64,000 bases of DNA from Montifringilla adamsi. Lineage: Eukaryota; Chordata; Aves; Passeriformes; Passeridae. Numbering within the stretch: the first letter of the stretch is position 1; each line of letters opens with the position of its first letter. The notes beneath the pieces were generated by a model. It ran no database searches. It was not told where the DNA came from and was given only the letters and a program-made list of their open reading frames with translations. Made by a program: the position numbers and the translations under genes. Positions 12,323 through 24,690 of the stretch are shown here, piece by piece. The stretch is taken from assembly GCA_017590115.1 (NCBI GenBank), contig JAGGNK010009114.1, forward strand, positions 15,403,433 through 15,467,432, given 5' to 3'.

Positions 12323-14577
12323 CTTGCTATCTTCCCCTTCTCTTTGTACTCAAAGACCTAATTTTTATCATGGTGAGGTCCAAACACAAAGACCCTGAAG
12401 CTAAAACACAAAACCAGCATCTGGAATTATTTCCATGGGAAAGGAAAGGAAGGGGTCAGGACGATGTCCTGGGATCCCTAACACTTGCTCTGGCTTCCTG
12501 GTCTCCTCTTGGATTCCACTGAGAGGAGCTTTGCAGTCACTGAGGCGGGAAGGAGAGTTTGGCAGGCACTGCTTTGCTCCTGAGGAAGAGCAAGAGTACA
12601 GAGCAATGTCTGGGTAACCAGCAAGACAGGCAGCCAAAAATGTCCTTACCATTTTGTCATCCCAATTTCTTCCCTATGCAGCTCTGGGACCCCAGAGTAC
12701 GAGGGCCAAAACCCCAGGGTGAGAAGATGGGCAGTCATCCTCCCTTCCTAGGGGTGCCCTGGGCATTCTGCACTGGTGAATCCCTGTCCATACAGGGTAC
12801 CAGCCCACTAATGGAGCCCCATAGTCATCTGCTGGAAGACATCCTAAAGGAGATAGCCCAGTATCTTTGTTTTTTGTTTGCTGTTTAAATAATTCCCTTC
12901 AGAAAGAGATAATGGCTTGAAGAATGTAGAACTGTGTTTCCATTTTGGAAAACTATTACTTTTCCCTTTTTCTATGTCTAGCTTTGGTCTTGTTCATTAC
13001 TTCTCTCCACTGCCCATCATATCTGTTTACTCTTTTCACCCTGCTCTACTTCTTTCAATTCCTGATTTCTTATTTTCAAGAAAAATGTAAGAACTCCTTG
13101 CATTCACTCAAGCCTTGTTACTTCTTGTTTAAAGTCTCTCAACCCCCCCAGAGCCTTTTTTTTTTTCACATTAAAAAACAAACAAAAGGTTTAGCATCCT
13201 TCCCCTATCTCTGAGCTAAGGCATCCTGAAAGAGGAAGACTCAGATAAACATCTATTCATCTCCACAACTCCCAGATGCAGCTCAGACAGTCTCCTTTAT
13301 AGATTAAAGATAAGACACTATCTGTAAGCAGCTGTAAAACAAGAGTTCTGGTCACCAGCTAGGGAAAAGGGATTGCTCAAGCCCTCAGCTTCTGTGGCAA
13401 AGACGAATTGTGGGTTGGGGTGCGCTGGGAGAAGCACGTCCCTCTGACACGCTAGTGTGGTAGCATGAGATACCCTCACAGCCCAAAGGCCAGAAACAAA
13501 ATAAACTTGTCTCTGTATTACATGGGAGACTTCCAGGCAGCCTGGGATGCACATCTGAGTAGGTGGGTGTCTCACCACAAAGTCTTGTGAGGGGAGGTTT
13601 CAGTTCTTATGTCCACAGAGCTGAGTCAGCCCTGCATAAACACAACGGAGGAGGAGAAGGAGGAGGAGCTTTGGTCTCCTTACCAGAAGGAAAATACATT
13701 CCAACAAAAAACTGGTTCTGGCACCCTCCTTTTTCTCTCTGCCTTGCTTCTGCCACAACTATTGAATGCCACAGCACTCTGCTCTCAGTAGCCCTGACTG
13801 GGAGGGAAGGATGTCCTAAGTGCCAGGGGTGGATGTTTGTGCTGCTTCACCAAAGCTCTGCAAATCCATGCTTTGGGACACAATGTGTTTATTGGGGCTA
13901 AAAGAACCTTCAAAGATACAGAAAAAGGAAGTCCAGGGAGGAATGTTGGTACAAATGCCCCACTGGGGGACTAAAGGACAGGTCCTGGAGTCTGAGTGCC
14001 ATTCAGCTGATTTGTGTTTTCTTTGCATTCTTCTGAAATAAAAAATTAAGAAAAAGGAGAAAGAAAAAAGAGGGAAAAAGTGATCCTTGAGGAGGAAACC
14101 CTACCAAATGACCAGGACACCTGGGTAGGATGAGGAAAATGTTCTTGAGTACATAAACTGGGGTTTTTTGTGGTATGAAACTTGACAGTGAAATTTCAAC
14201 ATTGAATTCCCTCTTCATAAGGTTCAGGCTGTTTACTTTCATGTAAGGTTGCCTCTCTTATTACTGTTAGAGGTCAAATCCTGAGCAGTTAAAAGAAGTA
14301 TGTTATTTTAAAGCCTTTTATATTTCTAGGCAGGCTTGTAAGGCAGGACTGGCTTGCCCACGGAAGAGTCAGTGAAGTGCAGGCTCTCTCATATCTAGGA
14401 AATGAGTCAGGTTGGGTAGGAATGAACTGCTAGTGCCTGGCAGCTGATGGCCAGTCTCTGTGCAATGACCTCCTTGCTCTGACTGCTCTGAGGGTGAATT
14501 AAAGTTGGCAGTTTCAGTCAGCAGAAGGAACAAAGAGGTTGGCTGAGTTGTGTTGCCTGTGACTCTGGATCTCTGAC
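12323..14577. other. Mostly unique sequence, somewhat richer in G and C
   Basis: The segments at about 12400-12840 and 13380-13900 are richer in G and C than their surroundings and hold overlapping open frames up to 112 codons on both strands, without any domain I recognise. A 37-nt exon-like piece at 12682-12718 (+) has a very good pyrimidine-tract acceptor and a GTGAGA donor and is discussed as a finding. A short T run is at 13157-13165. Confidence 0.5.
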
Positions 14578-14583
14578 ACTTAC

Positions 14584-14697
14584 CTGAGCAATTGGCCCCT
14601 GGTCCCAGTAAGTGCTGCTGTTCCCCTGCTCAAAAGACACAGCACAGGCATCATAAGAGCAGACAGCAGCCACTGCCAGCAAGAATCTTAGCCTCAT
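14584..14697 (-). CDS. Candidate first coding exon with a signal peptide
   Basis: On the minus strand, an acceptor (TTTGTGCTTGTTTAG, ending at about 14708) is followed by a 10-nt leader, then ATG at 14697 with A at -3. Thirty-eight codons follow and end exactly at a consensus CAG/GTAAGT donor (donor at 14578-14583, phase 0). The peptide begins MRLRFLLAVAAVCSYDACA: a basic start, a hydrophobic core and a plausible cleavage site after ACA. A hydrophilic stretch with an N-glycosylation sequon (NSS) and the end STYWDQGPIAQ follow. The layout, 5' UTR plus signal peptide in one exon, is typical of genes for small secreted proteins and neuropeptides. I could not assign a family. An in-frame upstream ATG exists at about 14770 if the acceptor is not used. 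No downstream exon is identified between here and position 1, so this may be a chance arrangement or an isolated exon of a gene with very long introns. Confidence 0.33.
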
Positions 14698-14707
14698 TTT
14701 TGCTTCA

Positions 14708-17700
14708 CTAAACAAGCACAAATCCTTTAACCCCTCTGTGAACATTCTGTGCTTCACTGTTCTGGGAGCCACAGGTGGCTTGGTTTTAGCTACCCCGTCA
14801 TAAAATAGAATTTCTAATACATGATAGTAAAATGCTTAGATTTTGAAGGCAAACCTCAACCGTGGAAGGCACTTTGCAAAGTTATCACATAATTTCACCC
14901 CCTGGGCTCAGCTGAAGTATTAGCTGAGAATGGATTCACTTTATACTGAGTCAATCTGCAAATTCTCTGAGCAAACAAAGCTGCTGCAGCATTTATATTG
15001 TATGTGTGTTTTTCTACAAGATATTCAGGACTTTAGGAAAGACCAGAACCTGACGTTTCTCCTTTAAACTGTGAAGGTCCTTTTTTTCTCAATTCATTTT
15101 TTGTGAATTAAATTAAAGGCAATTTATTTCACCAGCTCACTTGTGGAACCATTTTTTCAGGACAAAACAATAACACAAAGCGCTGAGTGAAATGCAACTG
15201 AAATTATTATCACACTACCTGCCTACCGGCAAGTATATTGGCTTCTGAAACCCATTCCAGACTTGAATACCTTGCAGACAATACTAACATTCTGGCTTTT
15301 GTGGTCCAGAAGTGATTTTTAAAAAAATATTTTTATTAAATTTTTTCTGAGTTTTTCTGTTTTAAAAGCATGATGAATCAGACTACTTCAGAACATTTTT
15401 TTTAGCATGTTTGTTTAAATCAGTGTTGACTCTTAGATTCCTGTTTGAATGCACAAGTCATGATTTGTTTGACCTTTTAACCAATATGCTACTTTGTTCA
15501 TTATTGCCCTCTTTTCCAAAATAAGTGCCAAGTCATCCTGTGAACTCGTTACTTGACCACGTGTTTGTTCATTTAGAGATGAAGGAAGTGGGAAAAGTGA
15601 AAACAGTCTCACAGTCTTCCCTGCTAACATCCAGTCTCAAATATTTGTTCTGCTGTAAAGTAAATCAAGCATGAAAGGGCCAAATTGTTTAAAATAAGTA
15701 GCAAAACCCTCAAAAGTCTTAAAAAAATATTTAAAACCCAGATACTTTCCACTGGAAACTGCAAAAACAGGAAAGTGTCCAGCAGTGTGCACACTCTAGA
15801 GCAGTCGTTGCGTCCATGAAACGAAAACAAAGCAAACCCTTCAGCAGCAGCAATCCAGACTGCAGAAAATTCCTGCTCCCCAGAGTTATGTTAGTCTTTC
15901 TTTTGGCACTCTGGATACCCTGAGAGAAATTATTCAGTGAATTAATATTTGAGGAAGCAAGAAAAAAGGCAAAAGAGACTAAAACAAGACAATAACGTGC
16001 ACAAGCAAACAAAATGCACCTTAATCGGAAAACAAATGTTATTTGAATGACTAAATTTGTCTTCTGTGTGAGGTGGCAACTCTGGGCTCTTGGTGACTTC
16101 ACAACTCAGATGTTACCTTGTGTCATGGGAAGCAGATGTTCTGCCTCTGGAACTATCCAGGATCTTGTGGCTGTCCCAGAGGTGCACATCCAGCCTACTC
16201 ACACTGCAGGGCTTTGACTTTTCACAGAAGAGCTGCTGTTGGGAAAAGTCAAGGGAAAACATCCTTCAGAAGTGAAAACCCAATTCTGATTCCTTTTGAA
16301 GTATTGCAACACCTTCTGCCTTCTCATTCTGAGCCCTTTTTAATGAAGATCTGCCCCCTATTCATGTTACTGCTGCTACTGACCAGAGCCCTTTAGTAGC
16401 ACAGGAACCACTGGCAGCAGAGAAATACTAAAGAGACAGGGACTTCAAGGAATAAAAGAAGGACTTTGAATCTTTTTTTCAGGAGTAGCCTGTACTTCCA
16501 TCTGAGGCAGATATGCTTGCTCCTGATAACAATTTTCTGACCAGCTTTACCTCATGCTTGTAGAGGAAGAGAAAAACAGACACACAGGAAACCACCACCT
16601 CTTGGAAAAAATATCACTTCACGGATAATTAAGTTCCCAAATAAAAGATACATGTTCTGACTGAGGCCTGTTCAGAGAATGTGCTCCAATGCCTGACAAA
16701 ATTCAAGGAGGAAGAGGATTACTAAATCAGAAGTGGTAAAAAATGATAATCACCATAAAAACCTATCACCAAGACCCATTTTCATGGACTCCCAGTGGAA
16801 AAATTCTGATAGATTTTGATAGAACTGGATTGTTAATATTTATGAAGCCAGGCAAGACCTCCAGATGGAAGCTGCTCTATAAGCAGAAAGCTCTGCTATT
16901 AATATTTATTATTCTCAAAGTGCTTATTTAGTTTTTAGGCAATTTTTCCTCCATCCTTTTCCTAAGCAAACTAACATTAAATCTGTGGGATCTGTGAGTT
17001 CTTAGCTTCCCACTGCTGTCTGTGATGTAAATTGCACTTCAAAGAAAACTGAAAAGAAATACAGAAAAAGTTCATAAAGTCACGATGTGAAGGCTCAAGA
17101 GCTGTTTGTAGAGAGAATTTCTGGCAAGTGCCAAACATTTGGACACCACATTGAGCAACATAAACAAAGTTTTCAAACCTCATCCTGTGGCCTTTATGAG
17201 GTACAAAGTCACTGGGAGAGGCTTGTGCCCACAGGAGCTTCAGCACACAGATATTTTGGGCATATTTATGCTGACAGGTGTTCCCAGGTGGGGTTTCAGG
17301 GTGCCAAAGGTGAACATCACCTTCCTTTCTGAGCGGTGTGGTGATGCTTCAGTGCTGCTGGGACTCAGGGCACTAATGAGGAGACCACAACTATGTCTAC
17401 AGTGAACAGGAGGCTTTGTCTCCTGGTTCTGTCTGAGCCCATGTTAGGATGTCTTATAGAGGAATCCAGGGAATTAAAGATAGAATTTTGTCACTGTTTG
17501 AAGCTGGGAGAGAGAAAAAGGGTGCATCCAGCAGCCAGGACCTCAGACTGTCACAGCCAGTGGTGCTCAGTTCCTTTATTCAAGGGTCTCAATTGTGGTA
17601 CTAAGTTATAAAAAAACCCCAAAACAACAAAACCTGATAAAAACCTTTTATGTTCAACAGAAGGATGAAAAGAACCAAAATCTATGTAGGCAAGTTAAAG

Positions 17701-18360
17701 TTTCCTCTTCACTCACGAGACCTAAACCTAATGAATAGAAGGCATGAATGAAATGTGCTGCCCATAATCTCACTGATTCAAAAGAAATCACCATGAAGTG
17801 CAACTCACAGAAAGCTCTTTTTAAAATAAAGTTAAACAAAGGAAGACAGAAATTTTACCCTCATAAAAATATTGTTTTGTAAATGGCCATCCTGATTTTA
17901 GCCAATGGGTTCAGATTTTTTTTTTTTATGAAAATGAAACAGAATATTGTTAGCTCTCTTTTAATCTGTCAATCATATATCTTTTAATAAAATACAAGGC
18001 CTGGGAAAAAAATTGCATGATTGTAGGGAAAAGTAAGCTGATAGTTTATTTCTCCATTGGCATGAATGTGCTTCTTGTTATATACCAATATTTTCAATAA
18101 TTGCCCTTGCTTACTCAAGAATCAAGATTCTGAATTTTTGCTAATACAGTTAAAATTGTATTCTCCCATGAAAACAAAATAAAATAAAACAAAGCATTTT
18201 TTTTTCCTTCAATGAAACATACATATTAAAGTAAATATTTTCAAAGCAAAACAGAGCAAATGAAAATCCCTTCATGCACTGGAGTCTCCAAGTTAGCACA
18301 GTATTATCAGAGACATGAAGAAGCCACTAGCAATTCCCAGCTCTTGACATATAACGCTTT
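14708..18360. other. Unique AT-rich sequence
   Basis: No repeat family is recognised. A minus-strand open frame of 123 codons at 15731-16102 has hydrophobic stretches but no identifiable domain, and its length is compatible with chance. T or A runs occur at 15319-15327 and 17916-17927. Confidence 0.6.
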
Positions 18361-18595
18361 GAACCATATAATCATAAAATGGCTTGGATTGGAAGGGACC
18401 TTAAAGTTTATCTCATTCCAACCCCTCTGCCATGGTCAGGGACACTTTCCACCAGGCCAGGTTGCTCAGAGCTCCATCCAACCTGGCCTTGAACACTGCC
18501 AGGGATGGGGCAGCCACAGCTTCTCTGGGCACCTGTGCCAGGGCCTCATCACTCTCACAGCAAAGAATAACTTCCTAACATCTGAACTAAATCTG
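18361..18595 (-). mobile_element. CR1 LINE 3' end, inverted
   Basis: Reading the plus strand gives the reverse complement of a CR1 3' end: ATAATCATAAAATGGCTTGG, ATTGGAAGGGACCTTAAAG, CCAACCCCTCTGCCATGGTC, CATCCAACCTGGCCTTGAAC, then TTCTCTGGGCACCTGTGCCA and AATAACTTCCTAACATCTGA. The degenerate ATTCTATG-type tail lies at the low-coordinate end, so the element's sense is minus. It is 5'-truncated and encodes nothing. It is closer to consensus than the CR1 copies at 48311 and 53712, so it is probably younger. Confidence 0.95.
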
Positions 18596-21500
18596 CATGA
18601 CAGTATCTGCTGATCTATTCTTCATTCCATCATCCAGTTTCTTCATAACTCAGGCTGTGAGACTCCTGGAGAACCTCACACAGTATATTCTTCTTTTAAA
18701 AAAATATTGGTACTTGCTTTTTGGTGTAGTTTTATCACATTCCAATTTATTTCAAAGTACAAATTTTTCTAAAATTGTAGTGACAATTTATTGAAAGCAT
18801 TACTAATGTAAAGTTGCATTAGACATTCCACTTCTCTTCTATTTGATGTAATATTTATCTCCTGTTTGTCTTGCATGGACAGCCCAATACCTGTATTTTT
18901 TCAATAAGTTATTGAAACTAGTCTTACTAGTTGAGTAATTAATGTTGTAGTTCAATAACTCTTACTAAACTGCAAATTTTTCTGTTCATTCAACAATGTA
19001 GTGTACTTATTGTCATGCTTAGCAGCTTTTGAAATTATGACAGTCTTCAGTGAACAAAATGGGTTTCAGATTATGAATTTCCCAACTTCAGTTATCCAGG
19101 GAGCTAAAAGAATAATGACCCTTTTCTGCTTCTTTATCACTTCTGATTCTTAGATCCTTCTGTTCTTACTAGCTGCTTTGTCACCTCCCCCAAGGGTTTT
19201 TCCTCATGGGTGTGTGTTCTCTTAGGATAAAACAATCCTTCAAATGTCAAGTACAGGTAAGTTCTAGTTCAAAATGAAAAAGCATCTCTCATTTTTGCAC
19301 TAGGATAGTGTATGTCCCCCATAGCAAAGATCCTTACACATCAGCCCCTGCCTTACACATCAGTCCCTGCCTATCTCTTTAATCTCCACTTGTATCTTCC
19401 CCAGACACTTTCCTTCTAGCCACGATTATCCCCTGAGCAAATTTCATTATTTTTTTCAATTTTTTATGAGGCATCTCCCAGAGCATACCATACTCTTACA
19501 GAGAATTTGGGCCTGAGGCATCTCTGTCCCCCTTGCATTTGCCTTGGTCCTTGTTATCAAAGATTTTCAAGGTGGGAACTGCTCATTGTGATTTCCAGAA
19601 AATGTGTTTCATTGTACTGATAATACTGTTCGGGACAAAATACGAAATTAACTCAGTGATGATGACAAATTTATTCCATTATACTCCTTAGATGTTGGAA
19701 ATAGAGACTTTGGGATCACGAAAAGCAGACGTTGCATCTAATATAATTATGGCTAAGCATTTAGCTTATTCTGAAGTAGTTTGGTTTTCCACTTATTTAA
19801 AGAAATTCAAGACAAAAGGCACCCCAGAGAGCAGAGGGACCCCCAAACTGCTTTCAGCTTATGGTCAACTGGTAGAGTCCATCTGGTAGCATAAAATATT
19901 TATATTCATGTAGACAATGAATGAAGTCAGAAAATGAACCTTCATTCATTATTCTTCACACATGCCAACACATACACATTTGCTCTCTGCAAAAAGCCTT
20001 TGCAGCATGGCTGGATGTTTGGGCTGTCACACACATCGGTGGGAAGCAACCTTCAAGTCATGCTTCTCCTCAGAGTTGTCTCCTCCTGTAACAGAAAACA
20101 GCTGCTCACCGAAGCTGTGGCCCTGAGAGGAGTGGGCACCCCATGCAGACAGGTGGCATTACAGTTAGGGTGTTGCATTTTTAAATCTTTTTATTTACAG
20201 TGAGTTCTGTTACCCATTCCGTGCACGCGTGCACACGCCCCTTACCCCCACCCAGTTTCCTTCCTTACTTTCCCCTGCATTTGATTTCAGGGTTTCACAG
20301 CTTCTGTGTGTTCTTCTTGTGCTGCTCTAATAATTTTGGGAGATACTGCCTCAATAAAACAAAACTCAAAGCCAGTGGAGGGATTGAAAGGAGCTGTGCA
20401 GTTACTGGTGTAGAACACAGGTCACTTCTGCAGGATTATTCCCACAGATACCACAGGGGCAGCTGTGTGAACTATTGGAATGAGACAGCTGTGTCTCACA
20501 GAAAATGTGGTTCAGGCCCTGACAATAAGGATTTCTTTTCCCTCCAGAGAGTGCAAAGGGATTGTATCAAACTTTGTCTGAATTATTTGTAAGCAGAGCT
20601 GTTTCACAGGACATATGGCTTTGCTTGTGAATCCTTAGTTACATTTTCTGGTACTTTTTTATTGCAGAATGTGGTAGACATGCTTTGACTGCTTCCATTC
20701 TCCCCCAGCTAATCTCACACCTACTCTGTGTAGCTGAAAATCTCTATTCAGACACAAGCTTAAGCATATCTTAGGCTGAGCCAGCACTGAGGTAAGAGTG
20801 TGAACAAATAAGTGAAACCTCTGTGTTTTCTTTTTGCTCTGTGCCTACCACCATATAGCTCATTTGTTTCTGCAATATGTGAATATCGACAATGTCAAGT
20901 GGGGTACTTTCCAGACAGAATTCCCTAGAATATGCCATGAGGGCATCAATGGGTTAGCACAGGACACCTGAAATTTAAACTGCTATACATACAGACAGGA
21001 TGCACTGCCTTGTGCATCGTGCGCGGAGGAGGTTACACAAGGTGGGATGCCAGCCACGGCATGATCTGTGCCTGGGCACTGATTTTGTTGCATGGGAAGG
21101 ATAAATCAGTTTGCCAAGTATGAATACTCTTTCCAGTACATATTTCCCTTTCCCATGTGCTCGGGGTGTTCACCTCAAGAGTTAGGGTTCAGGTCTCTCA
21201 TTTAGCTGAAGTCTGCTGGGAGTTCCCTCTGTGTCCGAGGGGAAGTGAGGATTGTTTTCACCACTACCCACACCCAGTCCTGCAGCTCATGGGACCCTTT
21301 GGTTTGCCTTGTCATACTCTGCCATGTGTGCTACATGAATCTCTCTGCAAAGTTCTTGGAAGTTTCACGACCTTATATATGGCTACAGAATGTCACAGAC
21401 AAGCTTGTGGCTAGCTTTTATTAAAGTTACAGAAATTAATACAATTCCAAGAAACAAATGTTCATATCTTAATTATTCTGAAAGGAAACCCTTTGACAGG

Positions 21501-22309
21501 TATAGACCTATAGACAAAGAGAGAGATGCACTTTTCTCTATTCTTACATCCATTTATTTTATCCAGAAGCAGAAAAACTGTTCTTTAAAAGAAGCTGGTT
21601 TCAATTATTGTAGCTTTTATAACAATGGATCTTTAACATCTTCTAAACCAGGTCAGTTCCACAGCACAATATCGTGTTCTGTTTTTTAAAAAAAGTGTCC
21701 CCATATTCTCAGTGAAATATGAAAAAGTCACAGGCCTGTAGAAGAGATTATTGTGTAGTATGACCTCTGCAATAACACAGATCATTGAATTGCCTGGGAT
21801 TAAGTCATTGTTTAGATGAACAACATTTTAGAAAGGTGAGTTACTGCAGATCGGCCCTAGTCATTGATGTGGTGTTGCAAGGGTCAGTTACTGTAGGAAG
21901 AACTCCAATTTACTGAAGAAAGCACACTGTAGTTCTCAGCCCAGTCTCATTATTATTACTAAAATACATGTCACAGTGTCCTGGACTGGTATCAGTATCT
22001 ATGTGAACTTAATTTTTGAATTTAATGATTAGACTGGTTGGCTTTTGAAGGGCTGGAGCACTGTTGAAATAAAAGAGATGTCTCTGATGAAACTGTTCTA
22101 GAAATTGTCCTATTTTGAGATAGCTTTTCAAAGTCTTGCACAGATATCATAATGTAGGTACACAGTTGGTGGTGATTGGGAGTGGGGCTGTGGCCCAGCC
22201 CCATCCCCAGTAGCACAGCTGTGAGCAGCAGGTGAGCAGCACTGACAGCAATGAGCCATGGGGTGCCCAGGGGCACTGAGCAACCACCAAAGGGAGCAGA
22301 GGGCACACA
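18596..22309. other. Unique sequence with short local repeats
   Basis: It holds a 19-bp tandem duplication (19332-19369), a CpG-bearing 14-bp palindrome (20221-20234) and a 130-codon plus-strand open frame at 20200-20592 that is cysteine-containing but without a recognised domain. A perfect CAG/GTAAGT donor lies at 19257 after a 31-nt exon-like piece. The part near 21000-21250 contains several CpGs but no identifiable gene. Confidence 0.55.
19332..19369 (+). repeat. 19-bp tandem duplication, two copies
   Basis: CCTTACACATCAGCCCCTG is followed immediately by the same unit with one C-to-T change. This is a small, recent-looking slippage or template-switch duplication. Confidence 0.95.
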
Positions 22310-22560
22310 GGTGCAGTGCATCAACACGAGGGGGATAAAAGGTTGGGCTAAAGAACAAGGATGGCATCCACCTGAAGCCTTCTCTGTTACCTCAATTAAA
22401 ATATCTTAAGCAGCAGCTCTCCTATACCATTCTGTGCTGGGTGCAGTGCATCAACACGAGGGGGATAAAAGGTTGGGCTAAAGAACAAGGATGGCATGCA
22501 CCTGAAGCCTTCTGTGTTACCTCAGTTAAAATATCTTAAGCAGCAGGTCTCCTATACCAT
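22310..22560 (+). repeat. 121-bp direct duplication, two copies 9 bp apart
   Basis: Copy 1 is 22310-22430 and copy 2 is 22440-22560. They differ at only four positions, so the duplication is young compared with the surrounding decayed repeats. Each copy contains GGGGATAAAAGG, which resembles a TATA box, and further on an ATTAAA polyadenylation-like hexamer. The G+C-rich flank at 22170-22310 is not duplicated. The sequence does not match a repeat family I can name. Confidence 0.95.
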
Positions 22561-23005
22561 ACTCTTTTGTTTCTGCATTCCTTTTAAAAAAAAAAAAAGT
22601 AATTAGCCTGAGAAAACAGGAAAGACCTATGAAATTCATAACTCCATAAAAATGAGATGGGCCTGTAATTTTCAAGCAAAGACACTGGTTTCTTAATAAA
22701 CTCTGACAGAAAAGGAAAACTTAAAAAGCTGTCTGCATTGCATCAGCTATTATAGAAAGTAATTGTGAGTCACCAAAAGTAAAGTGATCACTTGTTCATT
22801 TATCACATGTAAATCTTGATGAGAAAAAGCAGTTTTCTAAATTAGAACGGGAAATCCAGGACTTTGAGCCATTGTAGAAAATCAAGAATTTTCCATGAAG
22901 ATCTGAACTCATGTGCACTCAGTTGTATGTTTTAATTGGTGCTATAAGGGAGCTGGAATTTTAATGTGCAACTACGTTATGCGATTCAGAAATTATATTT
23001 TGCTC

Positions 23006-23034
23006 CAAATAAGGTTCAGTTTGAACCTTATTTG
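23006..23034. repeat. Perfect 13-bp inverted repeat with 3-nt loop
   Basis: CAAATAAGGTTCA is followed by GTT and then by its exact reverse complement TGAACCTTATTTG. The stem is perfect and can form a tight hairpin. No function is evident. Confidence 0.95.
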
Positions 23035-24559
23035 AAGGTATTGAAGTTTCTTAGGGAGGAAAATGTTAGTTCAGGATCAACTAAGTTTTTGCAAATTTAT
23101 TTTTAACTTGACACAACATTTTAAGTATGGTGGGTTTTGGGAGGGGTTTCACTTGGTTTTAATTTTGTTTGGTTTGGTGCTTGTTTTTTTGGAAGATATT
23201 CCTGTCAACATTGATAAATCTCCACCTAATGTTTTTATCTATCTGGATGAACTAACATTCCTGAAGGAAAACATTATGCAAGATTTATTTATTGAGTGTT
23301 TGTGGTTTTGGAGCTTGTTTTGTTTCTTCCTTCATCTGTAAAAGATGAACTAATGTAGCCTGAGCATGTGTGTTGAATAAAGGGCAGCAAGTAGCTACCC
23401 TGTCTCAGAGAAAGAAATGGGAAAGAATTAATCTCAGCAAGTCCCTGTACCTGGTTAAGACTGACACCATTTGCTGAAGTTATTTCCAGACATACAGTCC
23501 ACAGTGTCATGGGATAAGTCAGTCATTCGATTGATCTCACAAGGTAAATCACATTTATAATCCCTCCCTTTAGGAAAGTGTCCACAATGTTTTTCTTTAC
23601 CTCTGGCACAAAAATATCTAACATATAAAGCACTGTATTATTAAACAGTGACATGCAGTTTTCAAAAGATATTTGCCAAACACTCTCATTGAATTACTCA
23701 ATTTATCTCTTCAATGTCAATAACCAAGCAGTGGTTGGAGATAATGGTGCTGTGGTGATTCAGGGGTAATGTACTTCCATTCATTATTGCTTTCACTGGG
23801 ACACAAGACATGTGGCTTACAAAGACATCTTCTGCCACTGAACCCAGCCTGTGTTATTACAGAGAGCAACGCCATGGAATTCCCTTAAAAAATTTTAAGC
23901 CTCTGTTTTAAAATTCTTTACCCAGTGATTTCCCTGAAAGCCAATTGTACAATCTTGCCAACCTAGTACGTGGGTAGGAAAAGTCTGCTAATTTACAAGT
24001 TTAATGTATTCAAGGGAAGCTTCTTTCAATGTATTAATGGTCCCAAATGATCGCTCACTTTGAAGAGCTCCTTTGGCTCTTCTTTCTCTTTGGAGATTTA
24101 TTTTCTCCCCATGAGGTGTTTATATAGGGATCAGTTTTGTAATCTCCCAACTTGTCTTATATTAGTGCAAAAAGGACAAAATCATCTATGTATGACAAGA
24201 AGCTTTCCATGTCCCCAGTCAACCTATTGGTGTTCATATGTCTCCTGGTGGATCCTGTACTCCTTGAATGCAGATGGCCAGAACAGTATCCAACCTTCCA
24301 AACAGACTACATTTCATGCAGTTCAGATTTCTCAGTTCATAATAGAAGAATTTTGCCTGATTGCCAGCCAGGATTGTGTCTGAATTTTTGATGTAGTTTG
24401 AAATGTTGTCCAGGACGCCCAGAGTCTTTCTTGTTCTCTGTGATTTCCCATTCCTGACCTCACGGCCTATAGCCTGTTATTAGTCTCCAAGAAAGTGAGC
24501 TTGTGTTCTAATCACTTTTTATCCCAGTTCTTCTAGCATTTTCAAGGTCATCCAGCTCT

Positions 24560-24690
24560 TCCTGTTTCCAGTGTTCTGATAATCTTCTATTAATGATGCT
24601 TTTCAATTTAACTAGAGCACTACCGCTTTTGTGCCATGATTCGTAATGAAAAATAACTAATCCTGGAGGAATTCCACTACTAATGTTTCT
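24560..24690 (-). mobile_element. Possible ancient CR1-like LINE coding remnant
   Basis: The segment with CTATTAATGATGCTTTTCAA and AATCCTGGAGGAATTCCACT resembles, in minus orientation, an internal coding part of old CR1-type LINEs, where a short block encoding the end of a phrase about an accepted solution is often seen as CCCTGRGGRAYTCCACTAGT. The match is short and degenerate and the boundaries are guesses. Confidence 0.22.

Noticed and set aside
12169..12522. Leucine-rich 117-codon open frame resembling a membrane segment
   Set aside because: The leucine run is encoded by the ATT/GTT microsatellite.
14584..14697. Assignment of the signal-peptide exon to the tachykinin precursor family
   Set aside because: The exon layout and a YW near the end are reminiscent, but residue similarity is too low to support the name.
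18260..18613. 117-codon open frame
   Set aside because: It runs antisense through a CR1 3' end.
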